Assembly: GCF_041080795.1 (NCBI RefSeq)
Contig: NZ_CP129674.1
Span: 434,001-498,000 of the forward strand
Length of the DNA: 64,000 nucleotides
Direction: 5' to 3'
From: Bifidobacterium sp. WK041_4_12
GTDB taxonomy: Bacteria; Actinomycetota; Actinomycetes; Actinomycetales; Bifidobacteriaceae
The notes under the pieces were generated by a model. The model saw only the letters and a list, made by a program, of their open reading frames with translations. It did not search any database and was not told the DNA's origin. This document shows positions 42,814 through 50,820 of the stretch, one piece after another; the stretch's first letter is position 1; each line of letters opens with the position of its first letter. The translations under genes and the position numbers were made by a program.

Positions 42814-43302
42814 CTCAATCTCGCTCACGCAAGTTGCTTCTATCAGCATCAAACCGCGGTCCCAGCAGGACTCTCCTTGCTATCTGCGTAGCATGACACC
42901 AACATATGCATATATTTCGGTCGGCGAAGCGTACTGCGACACTCATGATGTAATCTTGAGCATGCAATAATCAGTCAATGAATAATGGGGAATTTCTTGG
43001 TGGGGCAGAACAACTATGGTCAGCTAAGATAAGCGCTCAACGCGGGTGAAATATGTGATCGCGCACCATCGCAAAGTGTTGAAACCTTCGATATCACATT
43101 TGATTTCAATGATCGGAAGGACACAGTGCAAGCGCATCGTATTTTCCTCGTGAATCTATGGGATATGTATCTTGCATGGGGAATCAGCAAGACATTGAAC
43201 CGTCTGCAGCAGAGTTCAATGCGATAGCTAGCAAACGCGTTAGACGCGTATGCAGGACTATCTCTGGCTGCATCAAAGACATAACAAGGAAAGGCAATTT
43301 CT

Positions 43303-44169
43303 GTGGGTAAACGTCATACCGTGGTATCCGTTGTCATGACGCTGTTCATCGTGTTTCCGGCTGTTGCCATCGTTCTCTATGATGTAAATCTGTACGCTCC
43401 GCATATCTTGGTGGCGACCATGTCGTTGGTCGCTGCTGGTTTGATTGCTGGCGCCTTGCTTCCGGGCATACTGACGACATGGCTTAATATCCTGTATACA
43501 GTTGCCAGCGTCGCCGTACTGCTGTTCGCAGAGTTTTCCATACCGCTCTTTCAGAGATTGCTTCTTCTGGTGGTCTTCCCAATTAGCGCCGACCTGATGT
43601 TGATTATTCGTCATGCATTGATCAAAGCTGGTTGGACTACCTTCAGCAGAACTTCGATAGAAAGATACATTCAGCATTATCATCCGGTTACCAAGTTGCA
43701 GACGAGCTATAACGCAGAAAAAATGTATGCCAAGGTCGTTCATTTTATTCAGAATGATCACGATGAAACCCTTTGGACCAATGTCACGGCTGTGCATTGG
43801 GCGCATAATGCGCAATACAAACAATTTCATGCCTCGAATTATGATGTGATCCTGAGAAAGATTGCCAAGGTTCTGAAAGAAGATCGTCTGCCGTCTGAAT
43901 CACTGTACTATCTTGATCGCGGAACATTCCTGATCATCTCTCACCATTTGTCTGATGAACAATATGAGAAGCGTAATGAAGTCACCAAATCTCATCTTAC
44001 GAAGGTGAAAACCATGCAAGCCCTTGCCCAGTTTAAGTGGGGAAGTGTGAGGATTGACCGTTCCAACGCCAGCAAATACCAGGCGCTAAGTGACGTGATG
44101 AAACGATTGCAGCGCGAAATGGAAACTGATCTCGTGGTGGAATATCTTAAGGCAGAGGTCGTCTCATGA
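43303..44169 (+). CDS. Membrane protein with degenerate GGDEF-like domain (exopolysaccharide operon)
   Basis: A 288-residue protein. Four to five hydrophobic segments (about 8-105) precede a cytoplasmic domain of about 160 residues with the shape of a GGDEF domain: HNAQYKQFHASNYDVILRKIA then ESLYYLDRGTFLIISHH, where the catalytic GGDEF is replaced by DRGTF. Catalysis of c-di-GMP synthesis is therefore unlikely; a structural or nucleotide-sensing role in polysaccharide synthesis is more plausible. GTG start at 43303 with AAGGAAAGG upstream. Overlaps the next small gene by four bases. Confidence 0.65.
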   Translation: MGKRHTVVSVVMTLFIVFPAVAIVLYDVNLYAPHILVATMSLVAAGLIAGALLPGILTTWLNILYTVASVAVLLFAEFSIPLFQRLLLLVVFPISADLMLIIRHALIKAGWTTFSRTSIERYIQHYHPVTKLQTSYNAEKMYAKVVHFIQNDHDETLWTNVTAVHWAHNAQYKQFHASNYDVILRKIAKVLKEDRLPSESLYYLDRGTFLIISHHLSDEQYEKRNEVTKSHLTKVKTMQALAQFKWGSVRIDRSNASKYQALSDVMKRLQREMETDLVVEYLKAEVVS

Positions 44170-44339
44170 ACGATTGGGTATGGTGTTTCGCAGTAGTTGT
44201 CAGCGCCCTGTTCTTCATTGCCATGGTGGTGATAACCATCTGTCAGTGGGTCATCTATTATCGCATCGAGAAGACCACATTGAAACAGCGGAAAGTTGCA
44301 ACGTTCCGAAAACACGATGAGCCTGAGGTGAACGAATAA
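44166..44339 (+). CDS. 57-residue single-helix membrane protein
   Basis: A short gene between the GGDEF-like and synthase genes, with start ATGA overlapping the upstream stop and its TAA sharing bases with the next ATG. It has one transmembrane helix, VWCFAVVVSALFFIAMVVIT (about residues 5-24), and a basic C-terminus (KTTLKQRKVATFRK). Tight coupling supports translation. By position it resembles the small accessory subunits (PgaD/PssD-like) that support processive GT2 synthases, without detectable sequence motifs. Confidence 0.7.
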   Translation: MNDWVWCFAVVVSALFFIAMVVITICQWVIYYRIEKTTLKQRKVATFRKHDEPEVNE

Positions 44340-45649
44340 TGGTCACGCAGCTGTTCTTGATCGTTGTTATCGTCACAATCTGGATGTCTCTTTTCATGTC
44401 CCTGACGACCCTTGGCGGTGCAATCCATTTTTGGCTTCGACAGAGCAAGGAGCTGGTTTTCCTCACTCCGCTCCCGTCTTATCCAAAAGTGACGATTGTC
44501 GTACCTGCACACAATGAAGAGATTGTCATTGGGCAGACGGTGCAGGCCATCCTGAACCTGAACTATCCAACTGATCGGATTGAGCTTCTACTGTATGCCG
44601 ACAATTGCGCCGACCAGACAGCTCGCGAAATGCGCAGACTCGTGGATTCGCCAGAGTATCGAGACCGCAAGGTCACCATAATCGAGAGAACCGGCACGGG
44701 TGGTAAAGCGGGAGTTCTTAATGACGCTCTTGCCATTGCCGAAGGCGAGTATATCGGAGTCTACGATGCCGATGCGATGCCTGAGAAGAATGCTCTCTAC
44801 TTTTTGATCCGCAAAGCCTTGGAAGACCCAAGTCGGTATATGGCAGTCTTTGGCAGAAACAAGACACGCAATGCAGAGCAGAATTTCTTGACACAGTGTA
44901 TCAATCAGGAGATTGTCGTTTCTCAACGTATTCAGCATTGCGCGATGTGGCATATGTTCAAGATCGGGCTCATTCCTGGCACGAACTTCATCATCAGCCG
45001 AGATTACGCCAAATCAATTGGTGGGTGGAGTAACGGGGCGCTCACCGAGGATACTGACATATCCTTTAAAATCATGCAAGATGATAAGATCATTGCGTTG
45101 GCATATAATTCTGAAGCCTTTGAGCAGGAACCTGAACATCTCCGTGATTATTACCATCAACGGAAAAGATGGGCAAAGGGAAACTACCAGATTGCCATAC
45201 ACAACTTCAGATACTTGTTCACGCCTGGTAACTCACGAATCAAGTTCGAGGTATTGTCTATCGCTGCAACGTTTTTATGGTTTGATGCAGCAGTCATACT
45301 ATCCAATATCATTTTCTTAACAAATCTTGTCTTCTACTTTGTGAGAATATACCAACCCGCGGTATCTATTCCGTTTACTTTTGGCGATAACAACAGTCAG
45401 ATTCTGCAGGTACTGCTGATGAACTGGATCTTGATGATTGTCCTGTATGTCCTGCAGATTTCCGTAGCCATGTCAACGCAATATGGTCAGGCCACCACCA
45501 AGCAAATCTGGATCGCCCTCGCATCGTATTTTTCGTATTCTCAGTTGTTCATTATCGTCTCCATCCATGCGGTCTGCTCCGTGTTCCTTGATGCCCTGCT
45601 CAAACGCGATGGAAGCGTCTGGGTGAAGACGAAACGTTTCAACAACTAG
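44339..45649 (+). CDS. Processive GT2 glycosyltransferase (exopolysaccharide synthase)
   Basis: A membrane-bound family-2 glycosyltransferase of the PgaC/IcaA/BcsA type. An N-terminal helix precedes the GT-A core: VTIVVPAHNEE (about 50), ADNCADQTA, the DxD motif YDADAMPE (about 140), the acceptor motif LTEDTDISFK (about 237), and QRKRWAKGN (about 273), the QxxRW signature of processive enzymes. Three or four C-terminal helices form the export channel. With the neighbouring epimerase this suggests a polymer of N-acetylated hexosamine, possibly ManNAc. Length 436 is typical. Confidence 0.88.
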   Translation: MVTQLFLIVVIVTIWMSLFMSLTTLGGAIHFWLRQSKELVFLTPLPSYPKVTIVVPAHNEEIVIGQTVQAILNLNYPTDRIELLLYADNCADQTAREMRRLVDSPEYRDRKVTIIERTGTGGKAGVLNDALAIAEGEYIGVYDADAMPEKNALYFLIRKALEDPSRYMAVFGRNKTRNAEQNFLTQCINQEIVVSQRIQHCAMWHMFKIGLIPGTNFIISRDYAKSIGGWSNGALTEDTDISFKIMQDDKIIALAYNSEAFEQEPEHLRDYYHQRKRWAKGNYQIAIHNFRYLFTPGNSRIKFEVLSIAATFLWFDAAVILSNIIFLTNLVFYFVRIYQPAVSIPFTFGDNNSQILQVLLMNWILMIVLYVLQISVAMSTQYGQATTKQIWIALASYFSYSQLFIIVSIHAVCSVFLDALLKRDGSVWVKTKRFNN

Positions 45650-45657
45650 GGGGAGCT

Positions 45658-46809
45658 GTGAGGAAAGATGGGAAACGGGTGTGGATTATCGCTGCCTGCA
45701 TAGCGATGCTCTATGTCGTCACCATGCTGCTGACACGCTCTGGAGGTTCGGTCACCAATCAATATGAGCAGTACGCGCAGTGGCGAAGCGCTTATGTCAT
45801 GCAGGAGAGCGATCATCGCAGCTTTGTGAATACGAGCAATGACAGGAAGCACCCTGTTGCGCTCTCCGAAGGACAGGGCTACGGGATGTATCTCACCGCC
45901 ATTGCCGGCATCAAGGGCTGGGGCCGGCAGCAGGATTACGACGAGCTGCTGAACTACTACCTCACATACCGTGTTGATGGTGTCCGTGTTGATGGTGCGG
46001 ACGGCAATACGAAAAGCTACTTGATGCAATGGCGGCAACATTCGAATGGTCATCAATGGATCAGCCAGGATAGCAGTGCGACGGATGGCGATCTCTATAT
46101 CGCCTACAGTCTCAATCTGGCGAGCAAGGCATGGCCGAAGAGCTCCGACCAATACATGAAGCTCGAACGCAAGCTGGCTTCTGACATATTGAATTACGAA
46201 TATAACGGCACGACCCACACCTTGACGGTCGGCAACTGGGCTGATGCGACATCGAAATACCATGATCTGATGCGCACCTCTGACGTGATGCCAACCTTCT
46301 TTAAGTCTTTCTACGAATCGACCCATGACAGAAGATGGCTTGAGATTACCGATGCCATGCTTGACCGCCTGATGGATCTCAGCGAAGACCATGATACGGG
46401 GCTTGTGCCCGATTTTGCATGGGTGAGTGAACACGATGCCACTGCCGCGAAAGCCAATGCTGTCGCTTCGCGCTACGATGGCGATTACTCGTCGAACGCC
46501 TGTCGCGTACCGATGATGCTGGCAACGAGCAACGACCCCCGTGCGAGAGCGGTGGTGCTCAGACTGTTGCAATTCTTCAATCGGCAGAGCGCCGTCACAG
46601 CCGGATACACACTGGCTGGCAAACAGCTCAACGACTATCGGCTGAATAGCTTTACGGCTCCCGTGGCCTATGCCGCTTCTCAGCATCGCGAGCATCGATA
46701 CGATCGCTTGCAGAAGGATTGGCAGAATGTACTGGTGCAGCCAGTGGAAACCAATAGATACTATGATGCCACGCTAACGGTCATGGCAGTGATGGGAGAA
46801 GTTGATTAA
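45658..46809 (+). CDS. Glycoside hydrolase family 8 protein
   Basis: A 383-residue protein with an N-terminal signal-anchor (VWIIAACIAMLYVVTMLL) and an (alpha/alpha)6-barrel. GH8 hallmarks: SEGQGYGMYLTAIAG with the general-acid Glu (about 71), SATDGDLYIAYSL with the catalytic Asp (about 140), and the SYDGDYS-like ASRYDGDYSSNACRVPMML block. In exopolysaccharide operons GH8 enzymes trim or release the polymer outside the membrane. GTG start with GGGGGAG just upstream; eight bases after the synthase stop. Confidence 0.85.
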   Translation: MRKDGKRVWIIAACIAMLYVVTMLLTRSGGSVTNQYEQYAQWRSAYVMQESDHRSFVNTSNDRKHPVALSEGQGYGMYLTAIAGIKGWGRQQDYDELLNYYLTYRVDGVRVDGADGNTKSYLMQWRQHSNGHQWISQDSSATDGDLYIAYSLNLASKAWPKSSDQYMKLERKLASDILNYEYNGTTHTLTVGNWADATSKYHDLMRTSDVMPTFFKSFYESTHDRRWLEITDAMLDRLMDLSEDHDTGLVPDFAWVSEHDATAAKANAVASRYDGDYSSNACRVPMMLATSNDPRARAVVLRLLQFFNRQSAVTAGYTLAGKQLNDYRLNSFTAPVAYAASQHREHRYDRLQKDWQNVLVQPVETNRYYDATLTVMAVMGEVD

Positions 46810-46810
46810 C

Positions 46811-47938
46811 GTGTTGAACATTATGACGATCTTTGGAACCAGGCCAGAAGCGATCAAGATGGCTCCGATCATCAAGGAAATCGAATCTGATCCAGACGTC
46901 GCCTCAGTCGTTGTCGTCACCGGGCAGCATCGCAAGATGTTGCAGCAGGTTTTGGACATCTTCAACATTCAGCCCGACCATGACTTGAAAATCATGGGCA
47001 AGAACCAGACGCTTTCCGATATCACGAACCGGGTCATTCTCGGACTCGACCCAATCCTGAACGATGTGCGCCCCGATCTCGTCTTGGTTCACGGTGACAC
47101 CACCACCACGATGGCGGCGAGCCTGAGTGCGTTCTATCACAGAATACCGGTCGGTCACGTTGAGGCAGGGCTGCGAACATGGGATAAGTACTCTCCGTAT
47201 CCTGAGGAGATGAACCGCATGCTGACCGACGACATCGCAGACCTGTATTTTGCTCCGACTGCGTTGAGCAGAGACAACCTGTTGCAGGAGCATCATCCAG
47301 AATCAGGTATCTTCATCACCGGGAACACGGCAATCGATGCGATGCGCTACACCGTGCGCGAAGGGTATCGTCATGACGTTCTCGCGCAGATTCCCGAAGG
47401 CCACAGATTCATCCTCCTGACCATGCATCGTCGGGAGAACCAGGGTCAGCCGATGCGCGAAACCTTCAAGGCCATCAGGGAAGTCGTTGAGGCGAGGTCT
47501 GATCTTGATGTCGTCTATCCGGTCCACCTCAGTCCGCGAGTGCAGGATATTGCCCACGAATCATTCGATGGTGTCAGGGGAGTGCATCTGATAGATCCGC
47601 TGAACGTCGTGGATTTCCATGGTCTGGCGGCACGGAGCTATTTCATCATGACGGATTCGGGTGGAGTCCAGGAGGAGGCTCCCTCGCTGAACAAGCCCGT
47701 GCTGGTGTTGCGCGACTCCACGGAACGACCTGAAGGCGTGGATGCGGGAACTCTCAAGGTGATCGGTACGGATGAACAGGCGGTGAAAGCTGCCATGCTT
47801 GAGCTTCTCAACGATCCGCAGGAATACCGGGCGATGGCAGAGGCGAAGAATCCCTACGGCGACGGTCATGCGGCCGAACGCATCGTTGCCATATGCAAGA
47901 ACCACGCGCTGCAACAGCTCCGCCACGCTGCGAAGTGA
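46811..47938 (+). CDS. wecB: UDP-N-acetylglucosamine 2-epimerase (non-hydrolysing)
   Basis: Interconverts UDP-GlcNAc and UDP-ManNAc in the cytoplasm. Conserved motifs: IMTIFGTRPEAIKMAP, VTGQHRKMLQQVLDIF, DLVLVHGDTTTTMAASL, VGHVEAGLRTWD, PYPEEMNR, LLTMHRRENQG, LIDPLNVVDFHGLAARS, ITDSGGVQEEAP-like MTDSGGVQEEAPSL, and RDSTERPEGVDAGT. The GTG start at 46811 gives the conventional N-terminus; TTG 46802 is an alternative. Placed last in the exopolysaccharide operon, it would supply UDP-ManNAc to the GT2 synthase. Confidence 0.92.
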   Translation: MLNIMTIFGTRPEAIKMAPIIKEIESDPDVASVVVVTGQHRKMLQQVLDIFNIQPDHDLKIMGKNQTLSDITNRVILGLDPILNDVRPDLVLVHGDTTTTMAASLSAFYHRIPVGHVEAGLRTWDKYSPYPEEMNRMLTDDIADLYFAPTALSRDNLLQEHHPESGIFITGNTAIDAMRYTVREGYRHDVLAQIPEGHRFILLTMHRRENQGQPMRETFKAIREVVEARSDLDVVYPVHLSPRVQDIAHESFDGVRGVHLIDPLNVVDFHGLAARSYFIMTDSGGVQEEAPSLNKPVLVLRDSTERPEGVDAGTLKVIGTDEQAVKAAMLELLNDPQEYRAMAEAKNPYGDGHAAERIVAICKNHALQQLRHAAK

Positions 47939-47959
47939 GCGCCGGTTCTTGGCAGGCGT

Positions 47960-48238
47960 TTAGTCGAGTCCAAGGTCGAACGCGGCCTTCATCTCCTTGC
48001 GGGAATAGGTTTTGAACGCCATCAGCGTTTGTGTGCTCAGCACCCCGTCAACCTTGGCAATGCCACCGGGGATGATATCGGTAAGATCGTCAAAGGCATC
48101 GGCGGAAACGACAGCCACGAGATCGACGTCTCCGGCAACTGAATACACGTCCCGGACTCCTGGAATCTCCACGATGGACTGTGCAGCTTCATTGATTTTC
48201 TGCGATTCTGCGCTGATTAATACGATTGCGTCTGCCAT
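47960..48238 (-). CDS. Stand-alone Lrp/AsnC ligand-binding (RAM) domain protein
   Basis: A 92-residue protein that is only the RAM effector-binding domain of Lrp/AsnC regulators, without the HTH. The fold pattern is visible: AIVLISAES, EAAQSIVEIPGVRDVYSVAGDVDLVAVV (in two pieces, VEIPGVRDVYSV and GDVDLVAVV), and IAKVDGVLSTQTLMAF. Family members bind amino acids as oligomers. AGAAGGAG precedes the start. Likely monocistronic, convergent with wecB. Confidence 0.85.
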   Translation of the reverse strand: MADAIVLISAESQKINEAAQSIVEIPGVRDVYSVAGDVDLVAVVSADAFDDLTDIIPGGIAKVDGVLSTQTLMAFKTYSRKEMKAAFDLGLD

Positions 48239-48330
48239 GATGCTCCTTCTCGATGCTTGCTGGCCGGTGTTCAAGATTCTACTCGTGGTGCAGAGCGGTG
48301 TGAGGCTATCTGCGTTCCTTGCCAAGTATA

Positions 48331-48375
48331 GGGTTCGACAGCATGGGGTTCCACAGTACAGGGTTCCACATCGGT
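48331..48375. repeat. Three 15-bp tandem repeats upstream of nrtR
   Basis: GGGTTC(G/C)ACA recurs at 48331, 48346 and 48361, each as part of a 15-bp unit. The rest of the 48239-48656 gap contains the putative NrtR operator at 48431-48465 and a TATACT promoter element. Confidence 0.7.
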
Positions 48376-48430
48376 CATCTGGCTCATTTCGGGAGCGGCC
48401 AACGGAATTTTTGGCGTCATTGCAAGCCCG

Positions 48431-48470
48431 ACACGACTAAATGTCACGATGACTATAAGTCGTGTATACT
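48431..48470 (+). promoter_or_regulatory. Inverted repeat over a TATACT box upstream of nrtR (possible NrtR operator)
   Basis: ACACGACT (48431-48438) pairs perfectly with AGTCGTGT (48458-48465), which abuts TATACT (48465-48470). An inner GACTATAAGTC pseudo-palindrome lies at 48451-48461. NrtR regulators usually bind palindromes over promoters of NAD genes, so autoregulation is plausible. The protein-site link is inferred. Confidence 0.45.
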
Positions 48471-48656
48471 GAGTGCGGATTCGATGAGATTCAGGAATTC
48501 AACAATCTGTTTTTCAACAATCTGGTATGTGACAGTGCTGGTATTCGACAATGCTGTGTCAGTGAAAGACACCGTGCTTGCGCGCCTGACAGCGAGCTTG
48601 AGGACAAGGCGCATTATCGTGGCACATCAATGAGTGCAATCGTGAGGTGACGGATC

Positions 48657-49469
48657 ATGTCGTGGGGAAATGTATCCGAGCGAAGGCGTGGCGCACCCGA
48701 TCTGGGCGTGTCCGTGGTGATTCTTGCCCTGGACAAGCATGCCGGCATCGCCTCTGGCTCGGCTGAATCTGAGCAGAACGACGATGCATCTGTCGGCAGC
48801 GAAGTTGGCAGACTCTGGCTGCCGTTGGTCAGGCGTGTGAAGCAGCCGTACTTCGGATGCTGGGCACTGCCAGGTGCAGGTCTGCGCAGCGACATTTCCC
48901 TGGAAGATGCGGCTTTCGCAGCACTGGAATCCACAACGGCGATGCATCCTCACTATTTAGAGCAGCTCTACACCTTTGGAGGTCCCGCTCGTTCCCAGGG
49001 AGGATTACCCATGGTTTCCGTCGTGTATTGGGCCTTGGTCGGTCAGGCTGAGGCTGCAGCACTGCACGAGGAGAACAATGTTCATTGGTTCGCTGCAGAC
49101 GCACTGCCTGACATGGCTTTCGACCATGAGACAATCGTTGATTACGCATTGTGGCGGCTCAGGAACAAGATCGAATACTCGTCCATCGCATCCCGTCTGG
49201 TGGGCAACGAATTTACGCTGACTCAATTACGGCACGTATATGAGGCAGTTCTTGGCAAGGCGTTGGATCCGGCTAATTTTCGAAGACGAATGCTGGCATC
49301 GCACTCCCTGCACCAGACTGGAAGGCAACAGGCAGAGGGCAGGCATCGACCTGCGGCACTCTACCGTTACTCGGCAGATACCCCGATTGAAGAAAGCTAC
49401 GAAGGAGCACTTACGTCACTCATATCGCAGAAAGTACTGGCTGCGAGCATGACAGGACAATACCAATGA
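48657..49469 (+). CDS. nrtR: NrtR-type Nudix-related transcriptional regulator of NAD biosynthesis
   Basis: A 270-residue protein with an N-terminal Nudix-like domain and a C-terminal winged helix. LGVSVVILAL begins the Nudix fold; the Nudix box position has LEDAAFAALESTTAMH, which lacks the REUxEE acidic residues, so pyrophosphatase activity is not expected and it should act as an ADP-ribose sensor. The C-terminal part EFTLTQLRHVYEAVLGKALD, then FRRRMLASHSL, is typical of NrtR. It lies 85 bp before nadA, consistent with control of nadABC. An acidic insert (SESEQNDDASVGSE-like) near residue 40 is unusual. ATG 48657 follows GTGAGGTGA. Confidence 0.85.
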   Translation: MSWGNVSERRRGAPDLGVSVVILALDKHAGIASGSAESEQNDDASVGSEVGRLWLPLVRRVKQPYFGCWALPGAGLRSDISLEDAAFAALESTTAMHPHYLEQLYTFGGPARSQGGLPMVSVVYWALVGQAEAAALHEENNVHWFAADALPDMAFDHETIVDYALWRLRNKIEYSSIASRLVGNEFTLTQLRHVYEAVLGKALDPANFRRRMLASHSLHQTGRQQAEGRHRPAALYRYSADTPIEESYEGALTSLISQKVLAASMTGQYQ

Positions 49470-49554
49470 ATCTCATACCAACGAATCTACTTACGCAACT
49501 CTCATTCTTACGCGACCCTCATCAGGGAAGAAGTACTGAAAGTAAAGGAATATC

Positions 49555-50820
49555 ATGACCGCAATCAATGAAATACTTGAGCGTCTCGGCGCTGAAGATA
49601 GCTGTGATTCCCGACTCACGCTCGACCCATGGGCCTTTGACGAGCCTACGGAAAAGCCCACCTATGGCCCTGGTGCCTCGATCTTCGACAAGCTTCCCTC
49701 TCTTGCACCCAAGCAGCGCATGATTCCTGAGGAGTATCGACATGCCTCCGACGAGGAATTGCATGACCGCATTGTCGCAGCCAAGGCAAAGATGGGCTCT
49801 CGACTGCTGATTCTGGGACATTTCTATCAAAGAGACGAAATCGTAGAACATGCCGACTATGTCGGTGATTCTTTTCAACTCGCAAAGAAGGCCACAGAAC
49901 ACCCCGAAGCACAGCATATTGTGTTCTGCGGCGTCCACTTCATGGCAGAGACTGCCGATATTCTCTCCAAGCCCGAACAGAGCGTCACGCTTCCCAATCT
50001 TTCCGCTGGGTGCTCCATGGCCGATATGGCGAATATCGATCAGGTCGAAGACTGCTGGACGCAACTGATGGATGCCTGCGGAACAGATGCCGATAGCCAA
50101 GGCCGAGCCTCCATCATTCCCATCACCTACATGAATTCCTCGGCAGCCTTGAAAGCGTTCTGCGGACGTCACGGCGGAATCGTGTGCACATCCTCGAACG
50201 CGAGAGCAGTCCTGACATGGGCCTTCGAACGTGGGCAGCGCGTGCTGTTCTTCCCCGACCAGCATCTGGGAAGGAACACCGGCATGCAGATGGGGATTCC
50301 ATTGGAGCGCATGCAACTGTGGAATCCATTCCGTCCCATGGGTGGAGCGCAGGCCAGTGACTACGCCAAGGCCGAGTTGATTCTGTGGAAAGGTTTCTGC
50401 TCGGTCCACCAGAGATTCACCGTCGAACAGATCGAAAAGGCTCGCGCCGCCTACCCCGGCGTGAAGGTAATCGTGCATCCTGAATGTTCGGCCGAAGTCG
50501 TTCAGGCAGCCGACGGTACCGGCTCGACAGCATATATCGTCAAGGAAATCGAACAGGCCAAGTCCGGCGCTGCAATCGCAGTCGGAACGGAAATCAATCT
50601 CGTCAATCGACTCGCCGCGCAGCATCCCGATAAAACTGTGTTCTGCCTCGATCCTGTGGTCTGCCCTTGCTCGACCATGTACCGAATTCATCCAGCGTAT
50701 CTCGCGTGGGCGTTGGAAAGCATCATCGAGGGTGACATCGTCAATCGCATCACCGTCGATGCAGACACGGCAGCAGAGGCGCGAATCGCCTTGGAAAGAA
50801 TGTTGGAGGTTCATCCATGA
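49555..50820 (+). CDS. nadA: Quinolinate synthase
   Basis: Condenses iminoaspartate with dihydroxyacetone phosphate to quinolinate using a [4Fe-4S] cluster. Seen: LLILGHFYQRDEIVEHADYVGDS (as ILGHFYQRDEI and ADYVGDSFQL), cysteines in FCGVHFMAETADIL, VIVHPECSAEV and VCPCSTMYRIHP, MNSSAALKAF, and FPDQHLGRNT. AAAGGAATATC precedes the ATG. At 421 residues it belongs to the long actinobacterial form. Stop overlaps nadB start by four bases. Confidence 0.95.
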   Translation: MTAINEILERLGAEDSCDSRLTLDPWAFDEPTEKPTYGPGASIFDKLPSLAPKQRMIPEEYRHASDEELHDRIVAAKAKMGSRLLILGHFYQRDEIVEHADYVGDSFQLAKKATEHPEAQHIVFCGVHFMAETADILSKPEQSVTLPNLSAGCSMADMANIDQVEDCWTQLMDACGTDADSQGRASIIPITYMNSSAALKAFCGRHGGIVCTSSNARAVLTWAFERGQRVLFFPDQHLGRNTGMQMGIPLERMQLWNPFRPMGGAQASDYAKAELILWKGFCSVHQRFTVEQIEKARAAYPGVKVIVHPECSAEVVQAADGTGSTAYIVKEIEQAKSGAAIAVGTEINLVNRLAAQHPDKTVFCLDPVVCPCSTMYRIHPAYLAWALESIIEGDIVNRITVDADTAAEARIALERMLEVHP

